Assembly: GCF_947496985.1 (NCBI RefSeq)
Contig: NZ_CANMEZ010000001.1
Location: 496,001 to 560,000, forward strand
Length of the DNA stretch: 64,000 nucleotides
Reading direction: 5' to 3'
Source: an uncultured Kordia sp.
GTDB lineage: Bacteria > Bacteroidota > Bacteroidia > Flavobacteriales > Flavobacteriaceae
The notes beneath the pieces were generated by a model. That model did no database searches. It saw only the letters and a list, made by a program, of their open reading frames with translations, and was not told the DNA's origin. Shown here in pieces: positions 1-9,684 of the stretch; within the stretch, counting starts at the first letter, position 1; each line of letters starts with the position of its first letter. A program made the translations under genes and the position numbers.

Positions 1-113
1 TCAACTGTAATTGTAATCATTTGACTTACTTCAAAAGGCGTTGGTGTTATGGTCACTTGACCATATGCAAAACCTGTAAGTAGTAGCAATAGTATGTGTA
101 ATTTTTTTTTCAT
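1..113 (-). CDS. Secreted protein, N-terminus only (runs off window)
   Basis: The reading frame is open from an ATG at 113 to the window edge. It begins with a lysine run and a leucine-rich hydrophobic stretch ending in GFAYGQ, a typical Bacteroidota signal peptide, followed by a beta-strand-like TITPTPFEVSQ segment. Its place just downstream of susC-susD-susE is where relatives often carry a secreted alpha-amylase or another starch-binding protein, but nothing in these 37 residues proves that. A terminator separates it from susE, so it may have its own promoter. Confidence 0.6.
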   Translation of the reverse strand, partial: MKKKLHILLLLLTGFAYGQVTITPTPFEVSQMITITV

Positions 114-214
114 CTGTTGTATGTTTTTGTCAGATTGAACTCGTTATACAACATATAGGTTATATAACTCATTTCATAGCGATTACTTTGTATACTCTTT
201 AATACTTGAAGATA

Positions 215-250
215 AAAAAGGCTGTAATGATTTGTAATTACAGCCTTTTT
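215..250 (-). terminator. Rho-independent terminator after susE
   Basis: A perfect 14-bp inverted repeat (arms 215-228 and 237-250, centred on GGCTGTAAT/ATTACAGCC) with an 8-nt loop has A/T tracts at both ends. It can end the minus-strand susCDE transcript and would also work in the other direction. The rest of 114-405 holds no gene I can recognise. Confidence 0.8.
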
Positions 251-405
251 ATTGATCGTTACATATAATGATAATAATGTATTGTTATCAAAATATCAAC
301 CTACGATTCCGTTTTTCAACGAAATTAGTTCAAGTTACGATTCTGAATGTGTCTTAGGTACTGAATCAAGTTCGGCGCAAGCTTTTCAAAATCGATCTTA
401 CTAAA

Positions 406-1467
406 TTAGTTAAGTGTTAGTGTGTATGTGTAAGCTCTAGGATTACTAAAATCTAACACAACTGTATAGTTTCCAGCTTCTGGCACTGCAATATTATCTC
501 CTCCATTGTCTAGCATTCCATCAGCTCCGGTATCTCCATAATTCCAATCCCAACCATTGTTTGCTCTGAATTTGATTTCATCAGCAGTTAAGTCAATAGT
601 AATTGAAAATGTTTGCGTTGCTGCATCATAAGTCATATCGTTATCACTGTCCCAACCTGTTGGTGTTCCTGATCCGATTAATCCCCATTCAGTATATTCT
701 GCAGTACTGTATGTTAAGTTTTCTGTATCAACTTGTACATAGTAATATCCGGCAGAAGCCATACAATCACTTTCTCCATCTGCTACTAAGATTCCTGAGA
801 AGCTTCCGTCATCTCCCCAATCAGTATTTCCCCAAGCAAAACCTCCTGTATCACCTGGTGCAATGAATTTAAAACCTCCATCTAACCAAACATATCCTTC
901 ATAATCTGTAGCTCCAAATTCAGAAGACGCTAATGTTGGCGCTGTTGCTGGATCCCATCCTTGGTGGTTTCCTGGCACTCCGATTTTAGGTAAAGATGTT
1001 GTGTATGGAGTAATGTTTAATGTAATGATGTTTGAAACTTGTTGTTGCGCATCTTGCGATCCAATTGAAGATGTAACACGAATGTCTAAATCTCCTGCAA
1101 CAAATGGACTTAATCCTGCTGCAATAGATACATCATTTAATTGTTGATTTGTCCATGAAATGAAACGTTCAGATGTTGATCCTCCAGCAATTGGTGCAGC
1201 AAAGTCAGTTCCTGATAAAGCAATTTCTACATCATAGTTAATTGAAGTTTGTGCATTATAGTCTGCATCATTCCAAACAAGTGTTGTTGCTAAGTTTTGC
1301 TCGTTAGCAGCACTTAATACTATAGAGGATCCCGATGCTGGCGTTACTAGTTCTGGTCCTCCTTCTGGAGACGCAATAATTAAGTTATCATCATCACTAC
1401 ATGCGTTGAATCCAACGAATGTAACTACTGCTAAAAAGCCTGCTGATATTTTATTTAATTTTTTCAT
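406..1467 (-). CDS. susE: SusE/SusF-family starch-binding outer-membrane lipoprotein
   Basis: This 353-residue protein starts with a lipoprotein signal peptide (lipobox around FNAC, residues 20-23) followed by acidic DDD residues, as expected for export to the cell surface. Residues ~38-150 match the N-terminal SusE domain (PELVTPASG start, then an LVWNDADYNAQTSINYDVEI-like strand). Two glycan-binding-like modules follow, around residues 185-260 (NHQGWDP) and 262-353 (GSGTPTGWD), rich in Trp and Asp. The family holds starch oligosaccharides next to the SusC/SusD importer. It lies 11 bp after susD, so it is co-transcribed. It has fewer binding modules than a classical SusF. Family assignment is firm; starch specificity is inferred from the neighbours. 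Confidence 0.9.
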   Translation of the reverse strand: MKKLNKISAGFLAVVTFVGFNACSDDDNLIIASPEGGPELVTPASGSSIVLSAANEQNLATTLVWNDADYNAQTSINYDVEIALSGTDFAAPIAGGSTSERFISWTNQQLNDVSIAAGLSPFVAGDLDIRVTSSIGSQDAQQQVSNIITLNITPYTTSLPKIGVPGNHQGWDPATAPTLASSEFGATDYEGYVWLDGGFKFIAPGDTGGFAWGNTDWGDDGSFSGILVADGESDCMASAGYYYVQVDTENLTYSTAEYTEWGLIGSGTPTGWDSDNDMTYDAATQTFSITIDLTADEIKFRANNGWDWNYGDTGADGMLDNGGDNIAVPEAGNYTVVLDFSNPRAYTYTLTLN

Positions 1468-1478
1468 TTTGATTTTTT

Positions 1479-3062
1479 TTAGTAACCTGGGTTTTGAGTT
1501 AAGTTAGGGTTTGCCGTGATATCTGTAGACGGAATTGGGAATAAGTCTCTAAATGATTCCGTTGTTGTTCCGTTTGCTACATTTCCTTTCCAAGGCCAGA
1601 TACCTTGATCAGAGAATTGTCCAAAACGGATTAAGTCAGTTCTTCTGTGTCCTTCCCAGTGTAATTCTTTTGAGCGTTCTGCTAATAAGAATTCATCTGT
1701 TATGTCTGAGAAACCTCCAATTGGTGTTGCATTTGAACGTTGTCTTACTAAGTTTACGTATTGTACAGCCAATCCTTGATCTCCCGATCCACTTCTTTTT
1801 ACTGCTTCCGCATACATCAAGTAAGCATCTGCCAATCTAAATACTGGGAAATCTGTATCGATAAAGTCACCTGAACTATCTGACCCAGAAGCTCCTGTAC
1901 TCGTTACGTTTTTAAATTTTTCTACAGCGTATCCATCATTGAAGTTAAATACATCTGCAATTTCCAATGTTTGTCCATCAGTAAAGAAGTTAGCTCTTTG
2001 ATCTGTTACTAGTTCAGATGCTGAGAATCTACCAACAAACGCACTTGTGGTTCTGATTCCTCCCCAACCTCCGTTGATACCGAAGTCAGCTGCGCTCATA
2101 TTTCCACCAACTGGTGCGTGTACTAAGAAAGTCATCGCTCCAAATCCTTGTGTATTTAAACCATCAGAATTAAATGAAAAGATGAATTCATTTTGTGCCC
2201 CGTTTGTATCATTATCAGCTAAGAATAATTCGTCATAGTTATTATGAAGTGAATATCCAGCTCCAATAATATTTTCTAAATAAGGAATTGCTAGTGCACT
2301 TTGATCTGTTCCTGTATATACTTCTGCGTTTAAGTATAGTTTTGCCAATAGCATCCAAATGGCAGCTTTGTCAGCTCTTCCGTATACATTTTGACGTGCA
2401 TCAACCATGATTGGTTCAACTGCTGTCAATTCAGAAATAATAAAGTCGAATACTTCTTGTCTACTTCCTTGCGTTGGTAAAAATGCCCCTATAGGATCTG
2501 CATCTGTAACGAAAGGAACATTTCCAAACATATCTATGGCATGCCAGTAACTTAATGCTCTTAAGAAACGTACCTCAGCTTTGTATGCTGCTGGTAAAAA
2601 TTCTGATTCTGGAACATCTGCTGTTTCTCTTAAAAATTCGTTTGAGATTGAAATTTGAAAATAAATTCTGTTATACATTGCTGTTATAAAAGAATCTTCA
2701 GCTGTCCATTGTTGCCAATTGAAGTCATGAATTGTAGCATCATTCCAAGCAATTAATGCTTCATCAGTAGTTAATTGTTGGTGTTGCCAGTATTGTCTCA
2801 AATAGTTTGAGAATCCTTCGTCAATTCCTGAAATATCAGGATTTCCTGCTGGACCTTGTTGTCCACTCACCACAAAACCTGCATAAATTCTAGCAAGGAA
2901 TTGTTCGTACGCCGCAGGATCGTCAAAAACGTTCGTTGCTGACTGCTCTATTACTGGTTCTAAATCTAACTCGCTTTGACAAGATGTAAATCCTATACTA
3001 GCCATTAGAAGTAATAGCACAATACCTATACGATTTGATTGTTTTTTTAGTGTTTTCATCAT
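1479..3062 (-). CDS. susD: SusD/RagB-family nutrient-binding lipoprotein
   Basis: A 527-residue SusD-family surface lipoprotein with a signal peptide ending at the lipobox FTSC (residues ~25-28). Typical SusD features are visible: FLRALSYWHAIDMFGNVPFV near residues 165-185, the FRLADAYLMYAEAVKR helix near 410-425, and the C-terminal RSKELHWEGHRRTDLIRFG motif near 460-480. SusD caps the SusC barrel and delivers oligosaccharide. It lies 23 bp downstream of susC. The facing maltose genes imply malto-oligosaccharide as substrate; that is inference. Confidence 0.95.
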   Translation of the reverse strand: MMKTLKKQSNRIGIVLLLLMASIGFTSCQSELDLEPVIEQSATNVFDDPAAYEQFLARIYAGFVVSGQQGPAGNPDISGIDEGFSNYLRQYWQHQQLTTDEALIAWNDATIHDFNWQQWTAEDSFITAMYNRIYFQISISNEFLRETADVPESEFLPAAYKAEVRFLRALSYWHAIDMFGNVPFVTDADPIGAFLPTQGSRQEVFDFIISELTAVEPIMVDARQNVYGRADKAAIWMLLAKLYLNAEVYTGTDQSALAIPYLENIIGAGYSLHNNYDELFLADNDTNGAQNEFIFSFNSDGLNTQGFGAMTFLVHAPVGGNMSAADFGINGGWGGIRTTSAFVGRFSASELVTDQRANFFTDGQTLEIADVFNFNDGYAVEKFKNVTSTGASGSDSSGDFIDTDFPVFRLADAYLMYAEAVKRSGSGDQGLAVQYVNLVRQRSNATPIGGFSDITDEFLLAERSKELHWEGHRRTDLIRFGQFSDQGIWPWKGNVANGTTTESFRDLFPIPSTDITANPNLTQNPGY

Positions 3063-3085
3063 TGTGTGTATTTGGTATTACTTTA

Positions 3086-6013
3086 TTATAAGTTCAAATT
3101 AAGTCCCATCAAAATGTTTCTTGATCTAGGATAGAAATTGTTATCAATTCCTCCACTAATTTCAGGATCTAATCCATCGTAATCAGTAATTACGAATAAG
3201 TTTTGTCCTGTTACATATAATCTCATGCTTGCGTCTTTGAATACTTTCTCTAGAGTATATCCTACCGTTAAGTTGTCTAATTTTAAGAAAGAAGCATCTT
3301 GCACATAGTAATCTGAGAATAATTGTTGGTTTCTGAAACCTGTATCTAATATTGATGAATTTACGTTGTTGATAGAGTTTGCACCAAATAATGCTTGTAC
3401 ATTTCCAGTGTTAGACGCTACATTGTTATAGGCAAAGTTTCCAATACTAGCTCTCATTGTAAATCCGAAATCAATGTTTCCATATTGCATATTTGATGAA
3501 AAACCAATTACTGCATCTGGATTTGGACTTTTATATCTATATCTATCATTAATATCAATAACTCCATCTGCATTAACATCTACATAAGCTCCTTCAATTG
3601 GTGCTCCTTGTGCATCATATATTTGCTTGAATACGAAGAATGAATTTGCCTCATATCCTACCGAGTTAATTTGAATTGTGTTACCAACTCCACCAGCAAT
3701 TCCTCCCGTAAGAGATCCTATTGACGTTGGATCATCTGTTAAGAACAGTTTTGTGATTTTATTCTCGAAGAAAGAAACATTGAAGTTAGTATTCCATGAG
3801 AATTTATCATTTTCTACAATTGCTGCGTTTAAATTGATTTCTAAACCTCTGTTTTCTAAATTACCTACATTTGTAAATAGTGCGTTAGATAAGTTTGTTC
3901 CGGCAGGTACAGGAATAAAGTTAATTAAGTCTTCAACTTTTGCTTCGTATACTTCTACAGAACCTGTTAAACGATCGTTGAAGAATCCGAAATCTAAACC
4001 AATGTTGATTGTTTTAGAACGTTCCCAACGTAAGTTTTCATCATATTCTTCTGGGCGTAGTGTTGATACAAAACGAGGCGTTCCGTCTGCGTTGTATCCA
4101 AATTGATACTGAACTTGTCCGTCTCCTGTTGTATAACGTGGAATGTATCCGTAGTCTTGTCCAAATTCTTGCTGACCAGTTTCACCGTATCCAGCTCTAA
4201 GTTTTAATTGAGAGAATACTTTAGAATCCTTCATAAAGTTTTCATCAATAATATTCCATCCTAAGGAAACTCCTCCAAAAAAATCAGAACGATCATCAGG
4301 GTTTAAACGTGATGAGCTATCGTTTCTTAAGTTAAACGTTAGTAAGTATTTGTTATCATATGCATAGTTAAATCTACCAAAATATGATTCAAGTGCATTT
4401 TCTCCAATTGTAGTATTTCCAGTAACTTCTCCTAAACCTGTTGTGTTTTGGAAGGTGTTAAATCTGTAAAAGTGTTGGAATGAATGACCAAGTGTTACAT
4501 CAAACGTACTTTTAATACTTTCTACTTCTTTCTTGTAGTTTGCATATACATCCATTAAACGTGTTCTATTTAATGTATTGTACGTTCCTACTAAACCTTG
4601 ATCGTTAAAGTTTGAAGCAGCTTGCTCAGGAATTACTAAGTTTCCGTCTACCTCTAAATAATCGTACCCTAAATTTGCTGTTAATTTTACATCTCTAAAG
4701 AAAGGGAGCGTATAATCAAACTTGATATTTCCTGTACTTCTTTTTGTATCAGCAGTGTTGCTAAATAAATCTAATAATCCAACTGGGTTACGTACAGCAA
4801 TCGTATTGATTGATCCGTCATTATTTACATATTCCGTATATCCTCCAAAAGGACTTGTTGAATCGAAAACAGTTTGTGTTGGATCAAAAGAAACGGCTGC
4901 TCCAATTGCTCCTGTGTTTCCAAAAGTATCATCTAATAAAGCGCCTAATACATTTGCTTCAATTTTAAGATCGTCATTTAATAATCGCTGAACAAACTTC
5001 ACAGAACCTGTCCAACGTTTAACGTTAGAATTATCTAATGTTCCGTTTTGGTTTAAGTATCCAATAGAAGCTCTATAGTTAGAGTTATCAAAACCGCCTG
5101 ACAATGTTACGTTTGTATCACTTGTATATGAACCTCTGTAAATTTGATCTTGCCAATTTGTACTTGAGTTTCCTAATTGTGCAATTTGATTTGGATTTCC
5201 ATTTGCTTCTACTAATGATCTAAACTCACTTGCTGATAATACATCAACTTCGTTTACATTTTGACCAATAGATGAATAATGATTGATATTTACATTTAAT
5301 GGTTGTCCAGATTTTCCAGTTTTTGTCGTAATTAAAATGACACCACCTGTTGCTCTTGATCCGTAGATAGAAGCTGCAGAAGCATCTTTTAATACTGTAA
5401 ATGATTCAATATCATTAGCATTAATATAATTTAATCCACTACTTCCTTGGTCTAAAGGAACACCATCCACTACTATCAACGGATTTGTACTTGCCGAAAG
5501 CGATGAAACTCCACCTCTAATTTTAATTGCAGAACCAGATCCTGGTGCTCCACTTGGTGGTGTTACTTGTACACCGGCTGTTTTACCTGCTATTAATTGT
5601 TCTGGCGATACAATAGCTCCACCGTTAAAATCATCAGAAGTTACAGACTCTACAGCTCCTGTAACATCTTTTTTAACCGCAGATCCATATCCTACCACGA
5701 CAACCTCATCAAGCTTAGATGCATCTTCTTCTAGTGCAACGTTTACTGTGGCTTGTCCTGTATATAAGACTTCTTGGTTTTTAAATCCTACATAGGTGAA
5801 TACAAGCGTTTGTCCATTACTAACTGTTATTTGATAATCACCATCAAAGTTAGTTGTTGTTCCGTTTGTTGTTCCTTTCACGATTACGTTTACTCCTAAT
5901 AATGGAGTCCCGGTCGCTTTTTCAGTAACAACACCCGTCACTTTTGTTTGAGCAAACATTCCTATTGGAATTAAAAAAGCCAAAAACAAAATAAATTTTT
6001 GCATTTTCTTCAT
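3086..6013 (-). CDS. susC: SusC/RagA-family TonB-dependent outer-membrane transporter
   Basis: A 975-residue importer with a signal peptide (to ~22), an N-terminal carboxypeptidase-regulatory-like domain (residues ~24-100, VTGVVTEKATGTPLLGVNV), the TonB-box region DEVVVVGYG (~104-112), a plug domain with VVDGVPLDQGSSGLNYIN and ASIYGSRATGGVILITTK (~180-240), then the beta-barrel ending in MGLNLNL. It starts the susC-susD-susE operon and faces the LacI gene. Energy comes from the TonB complex. An alternative start three codons downstream is possible. The cargo is probably malto-oligosaccharides, judged from context. Confidence 0.95.
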   Translation of the reverse strand: MKKMQKFILFLAFLIPIGMFAQTKVTGVVTEKATGTPLLGVNVIVKGTTNGTTTNFDGDYQITVSNGQTLVFTYVGFKNQEVLYTGQATVNVALEEDASKLDEVVVVGYGSAVKKDVTGAVESVTSDDFNGGAIVSPEQLIAGKTAGVQVTPPSGAPGSGSAIKIRGGVSSLSASTNPLIVVDGVPLDQGSSGLNYINANDIESFTVLKDASAASIYGSRATGGVILITTKTGKSGQPLNVNINHYSSIGQNVNEVDVLSASEFRSLVEANGNPNQIAQLGNSSTNWQDQIYRGSYTSDTNVTLSGGFDNSNYRASIGYLNQNGTLDNSNVKRWTGSVKFVQRLLNDDLKIEANVLGALLDDTFGNTGAIGAAVSFDPTQTVFDSTSPFGGYTEYVNNDGSINTIAVRNPVGLLDLFSNTADTKRSTGNIKFDYTLPFFRDVKLTANLGYDYLEVDGNLVIPEQAASNFNDQGLVGTYNTLNRTRLMDVYANYKKEVESIKSTFDVTLGHSFQHFYRFNTFQNTTGLGEVTGNTTIGENALESYFGRFNYAYDNKYLLTFNLRNDSSSRLNPDDRSDFFGGVSLGWNIIDENFMKDSKVFSQLKLRAGYGETGQQEFGQDYGYIPRYTTGDGQVQYQFGYNADGTPRFVSTLRPEEYDENLRWERSKTINIGLDFGFFNDRLTGSVEVYEAKVEDLINFIPVPAGTNLSNALFTNVGNLENRGLEINLNAAIVENDKFSWNTNFNVSFFENKITKLFLTDDPTSIGSLTGGIAGGVGNTIQINSVGYEANSFFVFKQIYDAQGAPIEGAYVDVNADGVIDINDRYRYKSPNPDAVIGFSSNMQYGNIDFGFTMRASIGNFAYNNVASNTGNVQALFGANSINNVNSSILDTGFRNQQLFSDYYVQDASFLKLDNLTVGYTLEKVFKDASMRLYVTGQNLFVITDYDGLDPEISGGIDNNFYPRSRNILMGLNLNL

Positions 6014-6318
6014 TTGTTAAGTTTTTTGTTTTCAAAATTGTCGTAAAACAATCACGTTTTTTTAATAAACATTTCTGAACAAATTGTTCTTACTTTACGT
6101 AATTTTTTTAGTTTAAATACTTTATATTTTTACCTCTCGATGTTAAAACTATGTAAATTTTGAGTAAATAAAAATGCGGGTATGTTTTTTGGGGCTACGC
6201 AAACGTTTTCGTGTTGACAACTTTTGTAATCATTGGGATTTATCTAATTAAAACAGCGTATTTTTAACAAAAAAATAAAAAATCGTAGCTTTAATTACTG
6301 ATCTTATAATTCACCCTT
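6014..6318. promoter_or_regulatory. Divergent susC/lacI promoter region
   Basis: This 305-bp AT-rich gap separates divergently read susC and the LacI gene and must hold both promoters. I see no perfect TAnnTTTG -7 box on either strand. The one clear regulatory mark is the LacI-type palindrome at 6197-6212. Confidence 0.5.
6197..6212. promoter_or_regulatory. Putative LacI-family operator
   Basis: ACGCAAACGTTTTCGT is a near-perfect palindrome: 7 of 8 positions match about a central CG step, the hallmark of LacI-family operators. It lies about 105 bp upstream of the LacI-family gene and about 185 bp upstream of susC, so it may allow control of both. No experimental evidence. Confidence 0.6.
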
Positions 6319-7359
6319 ATGAAGCGAAAAGTAACTCTCAAACAAATAGCCAAAGAATTAGATGTTTCTGTATCAACTGTTTCGAAAGCATTAAGAAATA
6401 GTAAAGAGATAAGTTTGGACACTAGAAGTAAAGTACAAGCCTTTGCAAAACTATATAATTATCGTCCAAATAATATCGCGTTAAGCTTAAAAAATAAACG
6501 TACCAAAACTATTGGTGTTATTATTCCTGAAATTGTACATCATTTTTTCTCGAAAGTAATTAGCGGCATTGAAAAAGAAGCGAATAATAGAGGGTACAAT
6601 GTTATTATTGGATTATCCAATGAATCGTTTGATAAAGAAGTAATTAATATTGAAATGCTTGCCAACGGAAGTATTGACGGTTTTATACTTTCGGTTGCTA
6701 AAGAAACCTTGCTTCTACAGGATTATCATCATTTTTATGAAACTATTAATCAAGGAATGCCTATTGTAATGTTTGATAGAGTTGTGAATGAGATTGCCTG
6801 CGATAAAGTTGTCGTGGATGATAAATCGGGTTCAAAAAAGGCTGTTGCCAAATTAATAGAAAGTGGTTGTAAAAACATTGCTTTAATCACTACGAAAGAT
6901 TATGTAAATGTTGGAAAACTCAGAACACAAGGATATTTACAAGCATTGGAAGAACACAAAGTGGAGCCAAAATCTTCACTTATTATTAAGGTAGAAGAAA
7001 ATAAAGATAAAGAAATAGAGATTGAAACTTTAGAAAAAGAAATCTCAGCTTTACTTGATAAGGAAAAGTCAATTGATGGAATTTTTGCTGTAAATGAATT
7101 ATATGCAATTACAGCTATGAAAGTTGCAATTAATAAAGGATATAAAATTCCTGAAGAGATTTCTATCATTGCATTTACAGATGGTGTATTGTCAAAACAT
7201 GCGATTCCGTCCCTAAGTACAATCAGTCAACATGCAGTTGAAATGGGCGAAAGATCAGCAACAATGTTAATTGATAAATTAGAAGAAATCGTTGAAGAGG
7301 AAAAGTACAATACAGAAGTCATCAACACAACATTAATAGAACGTGACACCACGCGATAA
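6319..7359 (+). CDS. LacI-family transcriptional regulator
   Basis: A 346-residue LacI/GalR repressor of standard length. The N-terminal HTH is at residues ~4-50 (VTLKQIAKELDVSVSTVSKAL recognition region, then the hinge-like YNYRPNNIALSLK). A periplasmic-binding-protein-like effector domain fills residues ~63-340 (KTIGVIIPEIVHHFF, VMFDRV, VVVDDKSG, ISIIAFTDG). It is divergent from susC and upstream of the maltose genes, so it is the likely regulator of both arms. The effector is presumably maltose or a related sugar, which is inference. Confidence 0.92.
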   Translation: MKRKVTLKQIAKELDVSVSTVSKALRNSKEISLDTRSKVQAFAKLYNYRPNNIALSLKNKRTKTIGVIIPEIVHHFFSKVISGIEKEANNRGYNVIIGLSNESFDKEVINIEMLANGSIDGFILSVAKETLLLQDYHHFYETINQGMPIVMFDRVVNEIACDKVVVDDKSGSKKAVAKLIESGCKNIALITTKDYVNVGKLRTQGYLQALEEHKVEPKSSLIIKVEENKDKEIEIETLEKEISALLDKEKSIDGIFAVNELYAITAMKVAINKGYKIPEEISIIAFTDGVLSKHAIPSLSTISQHAVEMGERSATMLIDKLEEIVEEEKYNTEVINTTLIERDTTR

Positions 7360-7470
7360 ACAGGTGATATTCAGCAATAAAATTGTTAAATTTTGAAGAT
7401 TTTTTTTACAGGATTAAAAATTTAATGGTGGCTGTTTCAAAAAAACAACTATATTTACAGCATAAATATC

Positions 7471-7520
7471 AAGACTTATATTTTTATCTCTCAAATTAAA
7501 AGTAAGTTTTGATAAGTCTT
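7471..7520. promoter_or_regulatory. 9-bp inverted repeat upstream of the MFS gene
   Basis: AAGACTTAT (7471-7479) and ATAAGTCTT (7512-7520) are exact reverse complements 32 nt apart, in the 202-bp gap between the LacI gene and the sugar transporter. A nested GATAAG-N8-CTTATC repeat follows at 7511-7530. They could be paired operator half-sites or a leader hairpin; the sequence alone does not decide. Confidence 0.4.
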
Positions 7521-7561
7521 AGCGCTTATCGTACATAGCTATTAACTAATACATTACGATA

Positions 7562-8938
7562 ATGGAAAAGCGTAAGTTAAGTTTCTGGGAAATTTGGAAC
7601 ATGAGTTTCGGATTTCTAGGAATACAATTTGGAATGGCCTTAACAGGTGGTTTCATGTCTAGAATATTTCAAACTCTTGGTGCCGAAATAGATGAAATAC
7701 CTATACTATGGGTAGCAGCACCATTAACAGGTTTGATTGTACAACCTATTATTGGATATATGAGCGACCGTACTTGGAGTCCAAGATGGGGAAGACGTAG
7801 ACCTTATTTTTTAATAGGAGCAGTTCTAAGTTCTATAGCTTTATTTATTATGCCACATTCTCCAAGTTTGTGGATTGCAGCTGGCTTTTTATGGATTCTC
7901 GATGCTTCAATTAACATTTCAATGGAACCTTTTAGAGCTTTGGTAGCTGATAAATTACCAAACTCTCAACGTTCTTATGGATTTGTTATTCAAACATTAA
8001 TTATTGGTGTTGGTACTTGGGTTGCTAGTAGTTTACCTTGGATGGTTTCTGCACTTGGAGTCAGTGATAAAGCTGATCCTGGAATTATACCTATGTCCGT
8101 CAAAGTAGCTTTTTGTATAGGTGCTTTTGTATTCTTAATTAGTATTCTGTATACAGTTTTTACGACAAAAGAATACCCTCCAACCGATATGGAGGAGTTT
8201 GAAAAAGAGAAAGCAAGAAAGAATCGTTTTATTCCAGATATAATAGAAAATATAGGGAATATGCCATTAATCATGAAAAAATTAGGCTTGGTTCAATTCT
8301 TTAGTTGGTTTGCCTTTTTTACAATGTGGGGTTTAGCAAATCCAGCATTAACAGAACATGTTTTTCTTACACCTGCGCCAATAGAAGCAAATTTTGACAT
8401 GTCAATAAGTACGCAAAAGGAAGCTTTTGATATTGCTAATACAGCATTCCAAAAATCGTCAAATTTGGTAGGTTCCTATATGGGAATATACGGATTGTCT
8501 TCAATGATTTTTGCATTAGCCTTAGTGTTTTATACTTCTAAGCGTAGAATTAACAGAAAGTTTGTACATATGTTTTCTTTAATTCTAGGTGGTATTGGGT
8601 TTATATCTATGTACTTTATACCTTCTCCTGAATACCTTATACTATCATTTACTTTAATAGGATTCTCGTGGGGAAGTATTTTGTCTATGCCTTATGCAAT
8701 GCTTTCTAGTTCTGTAGACCCTAATAAGATGGGAATAATTATGGGAATATTCAACATGTTTATTGTAATTCCTCAAATTATAGCTGCATTAGGAGGTATT
8801 AATTTTGTCTCAGGGCTTATAGGTGAAAAAGCAATTAATGCAATGATAGTTGCTGGACTTAGTTTAATTATTGCTGGACTCTGTAATTTTTTGATCACAG
8901 ATAAAAATGCTATTAGTTACCAAACAGAAGAATCATAA
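7562..8938 (+). CDS. MFS sugar transporter (SLC45/GPH-like), probably for maltose
   Basis: A 458-residue membrane protein with about 12 hydrophobic segments. The cytoplasmic loop [19 protein letters not shown] (residues ~74-92) is the major-facilitator signature as found in SLC45-type sucrose/maltose:H+ symporters. Its neighbours pgmB (8 bp downstream) and GH65 phosphorylase put it as the inner-membrane step that brings intact maltose into the cytoplasm. Substrate is assigned by context; the transporter family is clear. It probably begins the transporter-pgmB-GH65 operon. Confidence 0.9.
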   Translation: MEKRKLSFWEIWNMSFGFLGIQFGMALTGGFMSRIFQTLGAEIDEIPILWVAAPLTGLIVQPIIGYMSDRTWSPRWGRRRPYFLIGAVLSSIALFIMPHSPSLWIAAGFLWILDASINISMEPFRALVADKLPNSQRSYGFVIQTLIIGVGTWVASSLPWMVSALGVSDKADPGIIPMSVKVAFCIGAFVFLISILYTVFTTKEYPPTDMEEFEKEKARKNRFIPDIIENIGNMPLIMKKLGLVQFFSWFAFFTMWGLANPALTEHVFLTPAPIEANFDMSISTQKEAFDIANTAFQKSSNLVGSYMGIYGLSSMIFALALVFYTSKRRINRKFVHMFSLILGGIGFISMYFIPSPEYLILSFTLIGFSWGSILSMPYAMLSSSVDPNKMGIIMGIFNMFIVIPQIIAALGGINFVSGLIGEKAINAMIVAGLSLIIAGLCNFLITDKNAISYQTEES

Positions 8939-8946
8939 ACGTAACA

Positions 8947-9603
8947 ATGAATAAAAAAGGATTTATATTTGATTTAGATGGTGTCATTGTTGATACTGCA
9001 AAATATCATTACCTGGCATGGAAATCTCTTGCCAATGAACTCGGTTTTGACATCACACTAGAACAAAATGAACAACTCAAAGGAGTAAGTAGAGTACGTT
9101 CTCTAGAAATAATTTTAGGATGGGGAAATAAAACACTTTCCGAAGAGGAATTCATGAAATACATGGCAGAGAAAAACGATAATTATTTATCGCATATTGC
9201 ACAAATGGATGCAGAAGAAATTCTTCCTGATGTTCCAAAAACACTAAACTATTTACAAGAAACACAGCAAGGAATTGCCTTAGGTTCGGCTAGTAAGAAT
9301 GCGCGTAAAATTCTACAAAAAGTAGGTTTATTCGAAAACTTTCAAGCTATTGTTGACGGAAACGATGTTAGCAAAGCAAAGCCCGATCCAGAAGTATTCT
9401 TACTTGCTGCAAAACAATTAAACAAAGTCCCAACGGATTGTATTGTATTTGAAGATTCTGTTGCAGGCGTAACTGCCGCAAATACCGCAGGCATGATTTC
9501 TATTGGAATAGGCTCCAAAGAAACACTCGGTCATGCAGATTATGTCTTCAAAGATTTTACTGAAATACAAACCAGTTTTATACAACAATTAATAAATAGA
9601 TGA
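8947..9603 (+). CDS. pgmB: Beta-phosphoglucomutase (HAD family)
   Basis: A 218-residue HAD phosphatase-fold enzyme. Motif I is FDLDGVIVDTA (residues 8-18; first Asp nucleophile, second acid/base), motif II GSASKNA (~116), motif III Lys in KAKPDPEVF (~144-152), and motif IV FEDSVAGVTAA (~165-175). The size and the DGVIVDTAKYHYLAW cap entry fit beta-phosphoglucomutase, which converts beta-glucose 1-phosphate from maltose phosphorolysis into glucose 6-phosphate. It lies directly upstream of the GH65 phosphorylase that makes this substrate, which strongly supports the call. No signal peptide, so cytoplasmic. Confidence 0.93.
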   Translation: MNKKGFIFDLDGVIVDTAKYHYLAWKSLANELGFDITLEQNEQLKGVSRVRSLEIILGWGNKTLSEEEFMKYMAEKNDNYLSHIAQMDAEEILPDVPKTLNYLQETQQGIALGSASKNARKILQKVGLFENFQAIVDGNDVSKAKPDPEVFLLAAKQLNKVPTDCIVFEDSVAGVTAANTAGMISIGIGSKETLGHADYVFKDFTEIQTSFIQQLINR

Positions 9604-9678
9604 TGGTATTAGGTGTTAGGTATTAGGTATTAGTGTCAACTATAACCTAAGACCCAAGACCCAAAACCAAACACCCAT
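9604..9678. repeat. Low-complexity imperfect inverted repeat
   Basis: The pgmB-GH65 gap holds repeated GGTATTAG units (left arm ~9606-9633) and, after a short loop, repeated CCAAGACCC-type units (right arm ~9649-9678). The arms are imperfectly complementary (GGTGTT against AACACC ends), so the transcript could fold into a long hairpin. It resembles dispersed flavobacterial intergenic repeats and might stabilise or attenuate the message. Inference only. Confidence 0.45.
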
Positions 9679-9684
9679 AAAAAA

